Assembly: GCA_003963305.1 (NCBI GenBank)
Contig: RXJR01000001.1
Location: 124,001 to 188,000, forward strand
Source of the DNA: Candidatus Melainabacteria bacterium
Lineage (GTDB): Bacteria; Cyanobacteriota; Vampirovibrionia; Obscuribacterales; Obscuribacteraceae
Length of the DNA stretch: 64,000 nt
Direction: 5' to 3'
Within the stretch, counting starts at the first letter, position 1, and each line of letters starts with the position of its first letter. Shown here piece after piece: positions 1-8,452 of the stretch. Below the pieces are notes generated by a model. It ran no database searches. It was not told the origin of the DNA and saw only the letters and a program-made list of their open reading frames with translations. The translations under genes were made by a program, and so were the position numbers.

Positions 1-574
1 GTTTATTTCCAAGAGGCATCAACTCCTTGGCTTTAGGCAATTTCAACTCGATCGATTCACCAAGCAGGAATTGTTCACCAAACTGCTTTTGCTCTTGGTC
101 ATCGAAATCTTTGTCGACCTGCCGTTCTTTATCTGAGAGTCCTGACGGACGAGCAGCTTCCCCAGTGCCTGGAATCATTGCTGGCGCTGCGACGCCGTTC
201 TGAGGAGCGGCGATGGCTGCGCGTTGACTTGGAGAGGCAGTCTGAGGAGTCAGTGCTGGAGTCGCAACACCTGAGGTGTTCGGTGCACTCGCAGGCGCAC
301 CTTGCAATGTGCCGTTAGGCGAAGTGGTGGCAGAACTGCTCTGGCTGACGCCGCTCTGACCGACAGGTGAGGATGCGTTCGTACCGACTGTGCCTGCGCC
401 TCCAGGCTGCGGTTGTGCACTTGCAGGCAGTGACAGTCCGAAGCCCAGTTCGAAAAACAATCCGAAACTCAATGCGAGCGCAAGCAGTTGACATCCATCC
501 TGCATCGATCCGTTGGATCTTTCTCTTTTACTGAAAAACAAACTCAACCGTTCGGTTTGTGGTAAAGCGCGCAT
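1..574 (-). CDS. Exported protein, N-terminal part (runs off left edge)
   Basis: An open frame runs from ATG at 574 to the window edge with no stop, about 191 codons. It begins with a basic stretch (SKRERS) and a hydrophobic segment (LALALSFGLFFELGFGLSL, about residues 33-51) ending in ASA, which looks like a signal peptide or membrane anchor. A Pro/Ala/Ser/Thr/Gly-rich linker of about 90 residues follows, then a charged stretch (KERQVDKDFDDQEQKQFGEQ) and ESIELKLPKAKELMP at the edge. A second ATG at 505 would give a shorter signal peptide. Low-complexity linkers after a signal peptide are common in envelope proteins. I do not recognise the family, and the conserved domain probably lies outside the window. 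Confidence 0.6.
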   Translation of the reverse strand, partial: MRALPQTERLSLFFSKRERSNGSMQDGCQLLALALSFGLFFELGFGLSLPASAQPQPGGAGTVGTNASSPVGQSGVSQSSSATTSPNGTLQGAPASAPNTSGVATPALTPQTASPSQRAAIAAPQNGVAAPAMIPGTGEAARPSGLSDKERQVDKDFDDQEQKQFGEQFLLGESIELKLPKAKELMPLGNK

Positions 575-1312
575 TGATTCGGGGTTTCCTGATACCTGGT
601 TACCTAACGAATACTGACTTAACCAGATCGACAGTAAGTTTACATCACTGTTCTGCATTTTTCGTGTCAACAGACAGAATTGTAATGAGCTACAGAATGC
701 GCATTAGACCTAGCACATATAGGAATAGCATGTCGCACTTAAACAACAATTCGTCGCACCAGATTTAGTGGCGCGGGAAATTCGAGTGAGAAGATTGAAA
801 AATTTCATGCGAACCAAATAGAAGCTCGGATTTGAATAACGAAATCGATGATAAGGAATCGATGAACGAGTTGAAGAATGTATTTGAAGCTCGAAATGGA
901 GGTGCAGAAATGAATCGCAGAAATCGCAAGACACAAAATGCATGAAAAGAAAAACCCGGCTCATGTGAGCCGGGTCTTATAATTGTCCGCAGTGTTGGTG
1001 CCGCCCCAACAGATTCTATCCCTAGATTCCCTCAATACTGGAGTAACTGCGATGTCGCCGAGTCACATCTGACTTCGACACTTATTTTGTACCCGAAAAA
1101 TTCCTGATAAGTCCACCCTTTAACAATTCGTTCAACATCTCTGCAATGGAAACCCCGGCGTGACAGGCTGAAGAAGTCAGCAGATGCACTTCCACGTCGC
1201 ACCAGATGTGGAGCACCGTTGTAATAATCGTTCACGTTCCGTTCACACAGCGGTTTTAGCATGTATGACGGTAGTCAGGAACGTAGAGCATCTCACGCGT
1301 GGAGGGCACATC
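575..1312. other. Long intergenic region without a convincing gene
   Basis: About 740 bases between the minus-strand gene at the left edge and the plus-strand SDR gene. The short frames here (about 559-768, 710-964 and 1032-1262) have no recognisable protein character and no good ribosome site. The only strong signal is the terminator at 954-975, oriented for minus-strand transcription. It implies a minus-strand transcript arising between about 980 and 1300, possibly an untranslated RNA. Confidence 0.5.
948..975 (-). terminator. Intrinsic terminator, minus strand
   Basis: Perfect inverted repeat ACCCGGCTCA (954-963) and TGAGCCGGGT (966-975). Read on the minus strand the stem is followed by TTTTTCTTTT. 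On the plus strand the tail is only CTTATAATT, so minus-strand termination is favoured. No convincing minus-strand gene lies directly upstream, which raises the possibility of a small RNA. Confidence 0.75.
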
Positions 1313-2218
1313 ATGAAAGTCGCTGTCACCGGAGCCTCAGGCATGGTTGGTTCAGCTCTCATCAAGAAGCTGAAGTCTGAAGGTCACGAAGTCGTGATCT
1401 ATGTACGACACGGGTCTGCAAATGGCACCAACACATATCTATGGAATCCAGACAACGGCACGATCGATGCAGCCGGGCTGGTCGGATGCAACGCAGTTGT
1501 CAATCTAGCAGGCGAGAATATCGCAGCAAAAAGATGGAGCGCCGAACAGAAAGAACGAATTCGCAACAGTCGTGTCAAAGGCACAACCTTGCTGGCCAAC
1601 ACGATTGCCAAAATGACCGATAAACCAGAAGTACTGGTCAGCGCATCAGCAATCGGCTTCTATGGTGATCGAGGCGATGAGACACTTACCGAGAACAGTG
1701 CACCGGGCAGTGGATTCCTGGCAGATGTATGCCGCGAGTGGGAGCAGTCGACCAGAGCTGCTAAAGAAGCAGGAGTGCGTGTCGTACACGCACGGCTGGG
1801 CGTTGTGCTCAGCAAAGAGGGCGGCGCGCTGCACAAGATGCTGCCAATCTTTCAACTCGGTGGCGGCGGAATCATCGGATCCGGTAAACAGTATATGAGC
1901 TGGATCACGCTCGACGACGTCGTCAACGCTCTTATATTCGCCATCAAAACAAAGACAGTCTCAGGAGCTGTTAATCTCGTTGCACCGAACTCGGTGCGCA
2001 ACTCCGAGTTTACCGACGCGCTCGGACACGCGCTTCACCGACCGGCGGTGTTGCCATTACCGGCGTTCGCTGCCAAGATGATAATGGGCGAAATGGCCGA
2101 CGAGCTGCTTTTATCGAGTGCGCGAGTGGAACCGCTGGCTTTGGAAGGCAATAAATTCGGCTTCGAATATCCGAATCTGCAGGGAGCACTCCTGCATACG
2201 TTAGGAAAGTCTGCGTAG
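1313..2218 (+). CDS. TIGR01777-type SDR epimerase/oxidoreductase (YfcH-like)
   Basis: 301 residues, predicted cytoplasmic NAD(P)-dependent short-chain dehydrogenase of the extended, epimerase-like class. The Rossmann glycine motif VTGASGMVGSAL is at residues 4-15, followed by VVNLAGENIAAKRW, an SASAIGFYGDRGDE segment holding the catalytic-type Ser and Tyr, and a C-terminal domain ending in EFTDALGHALHRPAVLPLP, typical of the TIGR01777/YfcH family. The substrate of this family is not established. The start at 1313 is chosen because GGAGG lies 8 bases upstream; a longer frame from 1184 has no such site and non-protein-like residues. The LOV kinase gene follows after 81 bases on the same strand. 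Confidence 0.85.
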   Translation: MKVAVTGASGMVGSALIKKLKSEGHEVVIYVRHGSANGTNTYLWNPDNGTIDAAGLVGCNAVVNLAGENIAAKRWSAEQKERIRNSRVKGTTLLANTIAKMTDKPEVLVSASAIGFYGDRGDETLTENSAPGSGFLADVCREWEQSTRAAKEAGVRVVHARLGVVLSKEGGALHKMLPIFQLGGGGIIGSGKQYMSWITLDDVVNALIFAIKTKTVSGAVNLVAPNSVRNSEFTDALGHALHRPAVLPLPAFAAKMIMGEMADELLLSSARVEPLALEGNKFGFEYPNLQGALLHTLGKSA

Positions 2219-2299
2219 CGTCAGGGGCGAAACCCGGCAAAGAGACAGCATGGACACTGCGACCGGGTCGCAAATTCCACCATTCTAAAAGGTAATTTT

Positions 2300-3463
2300 G
2301 TGACCTCCGTCGATAATGAAACCAGCGAAAAAGAAGAAGAGCAAGAGACTCCATTGCAGCCAGTCGTCGGGCTGAGCCAAATTCAGGACAACGTCAAGGA
2401 GTTGCCTGACCAACTGATGCTGCTTTACCAGGCAGTGGAGTCGACCCGCAACGGCATTGTCATTACAGATCCGAACAGACCGGACAATCCAATCATCTAT
2501 TGCAATCCAGCCTTTGCTGAATTGTCCGGCTTCCGCATCGACCAGATCATCGGTCGCAACTGTCGCTTTCTGCAACGCGACGATCGCGACCAGCCCGAGA
2601 TCGCTGAAATTCGCAAAGCGATTGATGCAGCCAAGCCAATCACGACTACGCTACGAAACTACCGAAAAAACGGTCAGGTCTTCTGGAACGAATTGACGGT
2701 TTCTCCGGTTTTTGACTCCACGGGCAAACTAATCAATTTCGTCGGTATTCAGAATGATGTGAGCGCAAGAAAGGAAGCAGAGAGAAGGGTTTCTGAATTC
2801 TATTCAGTAATTTCTCACGAATTGCGCACGCCCCTGACTTCAATCAACGGTGCTTTGCGAGTCATCGAAGACGGCTCTGCAGGCAGGGTCAACGCCAGTG
2901 TCATGAAAATGGTCAAAATCGCCCTCGGCAATTCAGACCGGCTGATGCGACTGATAAGCGATATTCTGGACCTCAAGAAAATCGAAGCAGGCAAATTCAA
3001 ACTCAGTTTGCAGAAATTGCCACCGGTGACTGTAATAGATACAGTCATCGAAACGCTGAAACCGCTTGCCGCCGAGCAGCGCATTTCCCTCGTCAAGGAA
3101 ATTCACACGAGCCAATCGCTGCTTTTCGATCCGGACAGAGTCGTGCAAATTCTCAACAACCTCACCACCAACGCGATCAAATATTCGCCTGCGGGTGCCA
3201 ACGTGATTTTGAGGGTAGAAAAACCTTCATCAGACAGCACTCGATTCTCCGTGATTGACCACGGACCGGGAATTCCACCAGATGAAATGAGTAAACTGTT
3301 CGGACGTTTTCAACAATTAGACTCCTCCGACAAGCGCCCCAAAGGCGGCACGGGTCTGGGCCTATTCATCAGCAAATCACTGGTCGAGTTACACGGCGGA
3401 CATATCGGAGTAGAAAGTGCACCGGGCAAAGGCAGCACATTCTGGTTTGAAATATTCAATTAG
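2300..3463 (+). CDS. LOV-domain (blue-light) sensor histidine kinase
   Basis: 387 residues, no membrane segment, so a cytoplasmic sensor. Residues about 41-155 form a PAS domain of the LOV type. The photoactive motif GRNCRFLQ is present with its adduct-forming cysteine at C88, as are the flavin-contact stretches LRNYRKNGQVFWN (118-130) and FVGIQNDVS with the conserved Gln (Q151). The kinase follows: H-box SHELRTPL with phospho-acceptor H173, N-box NNLTTNAIKYS, DHGPGIP and GGTGLGLFI, all intact. LOV domains bind FMN and form a cysteinyl adduct under blue light. The start is GTG at 2300 with AAAAGG about 8 bases upstream. The gene converges on an OmpR-type regulator 10 bases away, its likely partner. 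The function is well supported; the light response itself is inferred from the motif. Confidence 0.9.
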   Translation: MTSVDNETSEKEEEQETPLQPVVGLSQIQDNVKELPDQLMLLYQAVESTRNGIVITDPNRPDNPIIYCNPAFAELSGFRIDQIIGRNCRFLQRDDRDQPEIAEIRKAIDAAKPITTTLRNYRKNGQVFWNELTVSPVFDSTGKLINFVGIQNDVSARKEAERRVSEFYSVISHELRTPLTSINGALRVIEDGSAGRVNASVMKMVKIALGNSDRLMRLISDILDLKKIEAGKFKLSLQKLPPVTVIDTVIETLKPLAAEQRISLVKEIHTSQSLLFDPDRVVQILNNLTTNAIKYSPAGANVILRVEKPSSDSTRFSVIDHGPGIPPDEMSKLFGRFQQLDSSDKRPKGGTGLGLFISKSLVELHGGHIGVESAPGKGSTFWFEIFN

Positions 3464-3473
3464 GGCTATTCTG

Positions 3474-4154
3474 CTACTTCGAAGAACTACTCAGCATGTA
3501 GCCTCGATTGCGGATATTTTTGATAAGACCGCTCTCTCCGGTTTGCCCGATTGATTTTCGCAGCAGTTTGATGTGCGTGCGCACCGTATCTGGTGAGGCA
3601 AGAGAGTCGTCCATCCAAACTCTCTCGAGTATCGCTTCCGAACTGAATACTTGATCTGGATGACGCATGAAAAATTCAAGTAAGCTAAAAACTTTCGGTC
3701 TCAAATGTATTTCTTCACCCTTGCGTGTCACCTGACAGGTAGCGGGGTCCAGAGTAATATCGCCCGCCGTCAGCAACAAAGCCGCGAGCGAATGCGGTCT
3801 TCGCAGCAACGCGCGAACTCGCGCCAGCAACTCCTGGGGGTGAAACGGCTTGGTCAAGTAATCATCGGCGCCCATATCCAATCCGAGCGCTTTGTCAGCG
3901 ACTTCGGCTTTAGCCGTGAGCATCAAAATAGGCGCCTTGCCGTCCTTCTCTCGATAGGCTTTGAGCACGTCGATGCCTGTCACTTCAGGCATCATCCAGT
4001 CAAGAATAACCAGGTCATATTTGAAAGAACGCAAGTAATCGATGGCTACGGCACCACCGTCCGCAATCTGCACTGAGTGCCCCTTGCTGGAAAGAGTGAC
4101 ACTCAAAACCTGCGCCAAATCTCGGTCGTCTTCAACTATGAGTATTTTAGCCAA
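3474..4154 (-). CDS. OmpR/PhoB-family response regulator
   Basis: 226 residues. The receiver domain (1-120) has the acidic pair ED(8-9)D, phospho-acceptor D52 in VILDWMMPE, a switch Thr in LMLTAK and Lys in TKPF. A winged-helix DNA-binding domain (about 130-222) ends in DTVRTHIKLLRKSIG and IRNRGYML, typical of OmpR/PhoB. It lies tail to tail with the LOV histidine kinase with a 10-base gap. This is an unusual arrangement for a two-component pair, but partnership is still the simplest reading because no other kinase or regulator is nearby. Confidence 0.9.
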   Translation of the reverse strand: MAKILIVEDDRDLAQVLSVTLSSKGHSVQIADGGAVAIDYLRSFKYDLVILDWMMPEVTGIDVLKAYREKDGKAPILMLTAKAEVADKALGLDMGADDYLTKPFHPQELLARVRALLRRPHSLAALLLTAGDITLDPATCQVTRKGEEIHLRPKVFSLLEFFMRHPDQVFSSEAILERVWMDDSLASPDTVRTHIKLLRKSIGQTGESGLIKNIRNRGYMLSSSSK

Positions 4155-4305
4155 ATGGACACTCTCACACGGTCAGGGAGCTTCGGTTACGACAGACGGA
4201 ATGAATTACTCACGGAGCCAATTTGTTTGAGACTATTTAATATCATATTGGGTTGATTGCAACATTGATTTGCTAAAACGATCCACTTGAGGACGAAGGA
4301 AGGTG

Positions 4306-4404
4306 CAGCCGCGACGGCTGCGCTCCATGCAGCCGGGACGGCTGCGCTCCATGTTGCCGGGACGGCTGCGCTCCATGTCGTCGGGACCGCCGCACTCCAT
4401 GCAG
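4306..4404. repeat. 24-bp tandem hairpin repeats, 4 copies (array A)
   Basis: Four 24-base units begin at 4306, 4330, 4354 and 4378. The core is CAGCCGGGACGGCTG followed by CGCTCCATG. The core is an inverted repeat (CAGCC-GGGAC-GGCTG). Copies 1 and 2 form a full stem, and copies 3 and 4 are progressively degenerate. The array directly follows the stop codon of the ferredoxin/beta-lactamase gene. A related array with a different but still self-complementary stem lies at 29301-29497. Confidence 0.9.
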
Positions 4405-5304
4405 CTATTCATTGCCGAAATGGGCGTACCACTGATTCGCCGGCAGTTTCATTAGTTCGATCAGACTCTGCAATTGCTCGTGCATCTGTTCTGGGGGAAG
4501 TCTGCCTCGATTGCCGTGACCAGCCAGAACCCATTCAAACCGGTACTGAGCCAGTCTCGTCATTGAAATTATTTGCTCATCCCACGAATACCAGCAATGC
4601 CTTCTAAATGCGACGAGTTGTGAGCTTACAGCGTCGTAAGCGAGATGATCACCAGTAAACAGGAATTTTGATTTATAGAGAAGCACCATGTGACCTCGGG
4701 TATGCCCCGGCACCGGAATAATTGTGAATTCCGGTGCGAATTCAATTGCAGCAGTACCGTCTATGACAGTCTCTGCAGCGGGCTGCGCCGAAATTTCGCT
4801 GCGATGAATAATGCGTTCCGCACCAAATTCAGTGGCATAGCGAGATGCCTCGGCAACGTCATCTTGATGCGTGAGAAAGAGATATTTGATTCCGCCTAAT
4901 TGCTGAAATTGCTTGACCAGATGGGGCAAATATTTAGGCGAATCTATCAGCCAATTCCCATCAGGATGCTTCAGAAAGAAGCTGTTGCCCCCATAGGACT
5001 TGGGAGAATTGAACCCGCAATAATAGACATCCTCTTCGATCAGCAGCGGCAAGTCCGCCATCACAGCTTTGGCTTCGTTGTTTGCCAAAGTTCCGATCGA
5101 CCCGGTGGGGCAGCAAAGCAGAGCACGCGTGGCAGCTCTCACATCGGATGAATCGACAGGCTGTTGAAAGACATAGGAATGTTCGCCCTGGTCGGCGAAG
5201 GAGCCCGGAGCCAACTGCCTGCACGTGTCGCAATTAATGCAGGTCGAATCGACAAAAAAGTTTCCTGGCGCATTGTCTGGTACAACTTTATTGATATCGG
5301 CCAT
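4405..5304 (-). CDS. Ferredoxin and metallo-beta-lactamase-fold fusion protein
   Basis: 299 residues, no signal peptide. Residues about 17-75 are ferredoxin-like: CINCDTC (C23, C26, C29) and a distal CCPTGSI (C64-C65), enough for one 4Fe-4S cluster. From about residue 90 there is a metallo-beta-lactamase fold with LTHQDDVAEA (a variant of HxHxDH in which the first His is replaced), PGHTRGH, TGDH and AGHG. Fusions of this layout occur in cyanobacteria and plants, where their reaction is not well established. A redox-linked hydrolase or oxidoreductase is inferred. The stop codon is followed almost at once by repeat array A. Confidence 0.8.
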   Translation of the reverse strand: MADINKVVPDNAPGNFFVDSTCINCDTCRQLAPGSFADQGEHSYVFQQPVDSSDVRAATRALLCCPTGSIGTLANNEAKAVMADLPLLIEEDVYYCGFNSPKSYGGNSFFLKHPDGNWLIDSPKYLPHLVKQFQQLGGIKYLFLTHQDDVAEASRYATEFGAERIIHRSEISAQPAAETVIDGTAAIEFAPEFTIIPVPGHTRGHMVLLYKSKFLFTGDHLAYDAVSSQLVAFRRHCWYSWDEQIISMTRLAQYRFEWVLAGHGNRGRLPPEQMHEQLQSLIELMKLPANQWYAHFGNE

Positions 5305-5436
5305 CGTACGCCCCCGGCTGATCTCAATATAGCAGGGTAAATAAGGGTATTATCAGGGAAGCGGGCAGCAGCTACCTCTCCACAGACAGCTTTTCAACGG
5401 ATGCCATTTTAACGACGCCTTTTCAACGGACGATTC

Positions 5437-6345
5437 ATGTTTCAAGCGAAACCTCAAAAGCCAGACGGGCAAAACCAATTCGACCGTGACGGACAACAAA
5501 ACAAGCAGCAGAGCATGGCTGGAAGAGCCTCCAGGGCAGCTCAAATTGTTTCTGTTGGTCTGGCTATCACAACAGTGACAGCCCTCTTCTGCAGTCCGAG
5601 CCAGGGCTACCGAACTCAGGCCCGCCCGGCTGCGCGCCCCGGAGGTGGTGTTGTTTATCCAGAATTTCGAAGCAATTACGGCACTATCCGCTGGATTTCC
5701 GATCAAATGCCGATCAAAGTCTACATAGCGCCAGGCTTGACCCTGGACAGCATCATTGATCCTCAGCTGGGCGCACCAATGACCAATGTCGATGGTCGAG
5801 ATCGCTGGCCCGATCTGGTCGCCGATGTAATTTCGAATCCACAACAGTTTCAGTCCCTGCAAGTCGCCCAGGGTTACGTTCCCGACCACTTTCAGGCCGC
5901 AGTTCAAGGCATAAATTCATGGAAAGCATTCGAGCGGGACGGCATCAAATTTCAAATCGTTGACGACCCGTCTGAAGCCGATATCCATGTGTTCTGGACC
6001 AATCATTTCGTCAATAAATTAGGGCTCGGTCTCTTCCAAAACGACATTCGCGGTTACACGGCAAAGCGAAGCTTTCCATACAAAGCAATCATGTCAGGCA
6101 AACAAGCTCAATTTAAACCAGTAGTGACACTCCTGCGGACTACGGAAGGCAACGGTGTGACCATGCCCTTCGTCAAGATGAAAGCCTCGGCAGCGCATGA
6201 ATTCGGTCACGCGCTGGGCATCGAGGGGCATAGTCCTTATCCAAGCGATCTGATGAGCGTGTACTATGGAAAAGGCGCCATTTCAACCAATGATGCCGCC
6301 ACGATCAGGTATCTCTACCGCTGCACACCAGATTTGATACCGTAA
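5437..6345 (+). CDS. Matrixin-like zinc metalloprotease, exported
   Basis: 302 residues. A hydrophobic segment at about residues 35-52 (IVSVGLAITTVTALFC) after a basic stretch is a signal peptide or anchor. The C-terminal part holds the zinc motif HEFGHALGIEGHS followed by SDLMS, the Met-turn of metzincins. The third zinc-ligand His is one residue later than in classical HExxHxxGxxH matrixins, a variant I recall from cyanobacterial homologues. An internal ATG at 5515 (MAGRASRAA) would give a tidier signal peptide, and the ribosome site of the upstream ATG is weak, so the start is uncertain. The next gene begins 5 bases after the stop, so the two are probably co-transcribed. Confidence 0.75.
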   Translation: MFQAKPQKPDGQNQFDRDGQQNKQQSMAGRASRAAQIVSVGLAITTVTALFCSPSQGYRTQARPAARPGGGVVYPEFRSNYGTIRWISDQMPIKVYIAPGLTLDSIIDPQLGAPMTNVDGRDRWPDLVADVISNPQQFQSLQVAQGYVPDHFQAAVQGINSWKAFERDGIKFQIVDDPSEADIHVFWTNHFVNKLGLGLFQNDIRGYTAKRSFPYKAIMSGKQAQFKPVVTLLRTTEGNGVTMPFVKMKASAAHEFGHALGIEGHSPYPSDLMSVYYGKGAISTNDAATIRYLYRCTPDLIP

Positions 6346-6350
6346 ACATC

Positions 6351-6851
6351 ATGAATCGACCACTGAGATCATCCTCCGCTAATTCATCACGCTCCGTGCA
6401 ATCAAGCGAACGCATGCAGATGCTGCTGCTCAACATGGGTCTCGTGCTGTTTGTAATTTGCATGAGCTGGTGGGGTCTGAGCTGGATGCTCAGCGACGTA
6501 ACGGGCGAATATTCGGCGAATGACGCCAGACTGGGCATTGTGCGTATGTCACTGGTAAGGCGTGCTGCCAACATCAAAGGCGAACTGTCCTACGGGTCAG
6601 GGGCACTACTGGAGATGACTACGCCCAAACTGGAGCCAGATACGCAGATCGATCTGACATTCGAACTGCCGCAACGATGGGTCGATCAAGGGCAGGAATA
6701 TCGCGCCGTCCATTTCCACGGCACCATCAAAGATGGCACTGCATCTGGTGTGATTCGAGACGGCGCACAAGTTTTTCCCGTCAAATTGGAAAAAAATTCT
6801 ATCGCTTCAGTCTACCGACAGATCCAATCACATTTGCCTTTCAGCGGTTAA
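6351..6851 (+). CDS. Single-pass membrane protein of unknown function
   Basis: 166 residues. A basic Ser-rich N-terminus precedes one membrane segment (LLLNMGLVLFVICMSWWGLSWML, about residues 25-47). A soluble beta-rich domain of about 115 residues follows, presumably outside the cytoplasm. I do not recognise the family. It starts 5 bases after the metalloprotease stop, so it is probably in the same operon and may act with that protease at the envelope. Confidence 0.65.
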   Translation: MNRPLRSSSANSSRSVQSSERMQMLLLNMGLVLFVICMSWWGLSWMLSDVTGEYSANDARLGIVRMSLVRRAANIKGELSYGSGALLEMTTPKLEPDTQIDLTFELPQRWVDQGQEYRAVHFHGTIKDGTASGVIRDGAQVFPVKLEKNSIASVYRQIQSHLPFSG

Positions 6852-7004
6852 CAAGAGATTCTTTGCCCTTATCGATGTTGGCAAGAGCCCGACCCGGCTC
6901 CGACTCATCCGTACGGTGTTCACATAATGTTCAGCTTGGCGGAAGTATATATGTAGTGTACTTTGCAACGCAAACTGGACGAAATCTTGGATACACGTAC
7001 AATC

Positions 7005-7403
7005 ATGAAAACCCTCGGAGAAAGAATCCGAGACCGACGCATAAAGCTAGGTTTAAGCCTTGAAGACGTAGCCATCAGAAGTGCCACCTCTATCGACTTA
7101 ATCAAGCAACTCGAATGGTCGATGTTGAACGATATCGAATTCACGACGTTGATGTCGATTGCTAAGGCCGTGGAGCAAAATCCCAGCGACCTTTTGATGG
7201 ATGTGAAATTCAACGAACAGCCGAATAACGAGCTTTTCGCGGACGTCACTTCTAACGAGCAGTCAACCAACGAAGTTTTGAAGGACGCCAAATTTAACGA
7301 GCCGAACACCAGCGATTATCAGGTCACTAGCCGGAGTAACATTGACCAACCATTTGCAGGATCAATGCAACCAGGTCTGGAACAGGCTGGCGGCAACGAC
7401 TAG
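7005..7403 (+). CDS. XRE-family helix-turn-helix regulator
   Basis: 132 residues from ATG at 7005; a TTG at 6963 would add 14 residues. The N-terminal 60 residues (TLGERIRDRRIKLGLSLEDVAIRS, then DIEFTTLMSIAKAVEQNPSDLL) are a Cro/CI-type DNA-binding domain. The C-terminal half is low-complexity with a loosely repeated FNEQPNNELF / SNEQSTNEVL / FNEPNTSDY pattern. The target is unknown. It is followed after 5 bases by the convergent metallophosphoesterase gene. Confidence 0.7.
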   Translation: MKTLGERIRDRRIKLGLSLEDVAIRSATSIDLIKQLEWSMLNDIEFTTLMSIAKAVEQNPSDLLMDVKFNEQPNNELFADVTSNEQSTNEVLKDAKFNEPNTSDYQVTSRSNIDQPFAGSMQPGLEQAGGND

Positions 7404-7408
7404 ACCAA

Positions 7409-8443
7409 CTAGTCAACGAAACTGCTTTCACGAGGTCCAGCGTAAACCAGATCTTGCTCTGGATGCACCGCATACGGTTTGTGAACGACTTCGATTATCG
7501 TCGCTGCCGGCGGGCAGAAGAGCCGGAAGTTCGATCGAGGGTCTGCGCTCAGGCCCCGAGAAATGTGGAACGCCGTCTTTCCGCGATAGATAAGCCCGGA
7601 GGCTTCCTTACGAGACAACTCAGAATCGGTAATCAACGCACCGACGCCAGGAACACGAATCTGACCGCCGTGAGTATGCCCACCGACAGCAATATCAACG
7701 CCTGCATCTACAAAGGTATGCAGGAAGCGAGGCATATGAAAGAGAGCCAATTTCATGTGCCCATCCGGCGCCTCTGAAACCAGTCGGGTCAGTTCGGCAG
7801 GTTCAATGCCCGGATAATCTACACCGACGACATGAACACCCTCGGCATGCGTTCTCGATTCATTGAGAAGGACGTCCCATCCGGTGTTACTCAATGCCTT
7901 AATCATCGGCTTCACGTCACGGTATTCCATTGGATGACGCCAGCGCCGGTTGATGCGCCCGACTATCTTATTGAAGAAACTGTAGTTGTAATAGTCGTGA
8001 TTACCGAGAACAGCATACGCACCAAGCTTGGGCTGCCTCGACAACAAAGAAGACGCGTACTTCAGGCCAGTATAGTTTTCAAAAACATCACCGGTGAGAA
8101 CGACCAGATCGAAATCGCCATCTGTAACTTCTTCCAGAAAGCGCAGTTTCTCGGCTTCCGGCTCACTCAAGTGTGTGTCTGAAAGATGCAAGATTCGGAA
8201 AATCTTTTTCTCAGCGTGCTTCCCGTGTCCGTTACCATTGCCGCCAATATTGCCGTTGCCATTGCCGCTAAGATTGCCGTTGCCATTAACGTTGCCTGAC
8301 GGCGGCTCATCAGCACCATATGTAGTGACTCGAACAGTTTCGAGCTTGAAATTTTTTGCTTCAACTTTGCTGGCGTAGAGGTAGACGCCAAGCCCGGTCA
8401 AGATGGCTGAACCAGCCAGAAGGGGAAGTGTTTTCTTATTCAT
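7409..8443 (-). CDS. Membrane-anchored calcineurin-like metallophosphoesterase (YkuE/YaeI-like)
   Basis: 344 residues. An N-terminal membrane segment (PLLAGSAILTGLGVYLYAS, residues 6-24) is followed by a Gly/Asn-rich linker (NGNGN repeats, about residues 50-75). The catalytic domain has all metal motifs in order: LSDTHLSE, LTGDVFE, LGNHDYY, ALFHMPRF and GGHTHGGQ. The family hydrolyses phosphomonoesters or phosphodiesters, including lipid headgroup pyrophosphates in LpxG/YaeI-type members; the substrate here is unknown. It lies 9 bases downstream of the BioY-like gene on the same strand. Confidence 0.85.
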   Translation of the reverse strand: MNKKTLPLLAGSAILTGLGVYLYASKVEAKNFKLETVRVTTYGADEPPSGNVNGNGNLSGNGNGNIGGNGNGHGKHAEKKIFRILHLSDTHLSEPEAEKLRFLEEVTDGDFDLVVLTGDVFENYTGLKYASSLLSRQPKLGAYAVLGNHDYYNYSFFNKIVGRINRRWRHPMEYRDVKPMIKALSNTGWDVLLNESRTHAEGVHVVGVDYPGIEPAELTRLVSEAPDGHMKLALFHMPRFLHTFVDAGVDIAVGGHTHGGQIRVPGVGALITDSELSRKEASGLIYRGKTAFHISRGLSADPRSNFRLFCPPAATIIEVVHKPYAVHPEQDLVYAGPRESSFVD

Positions 8444-8452
8444 AACAATAGT

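Noticed and set aside
1032-1262. 76-codon minus-strand frame upstream of the terminator at 954-975
   Set aside because: No ribosome site and no family resemblance; an untranslated RNA explains the terminator equally well.
5353-5907. 184-codon minus-strand frame
   Set aside because: It covers the signal peptide and first domain of the metalloprotease gene on the other strand and has no protein-like features.
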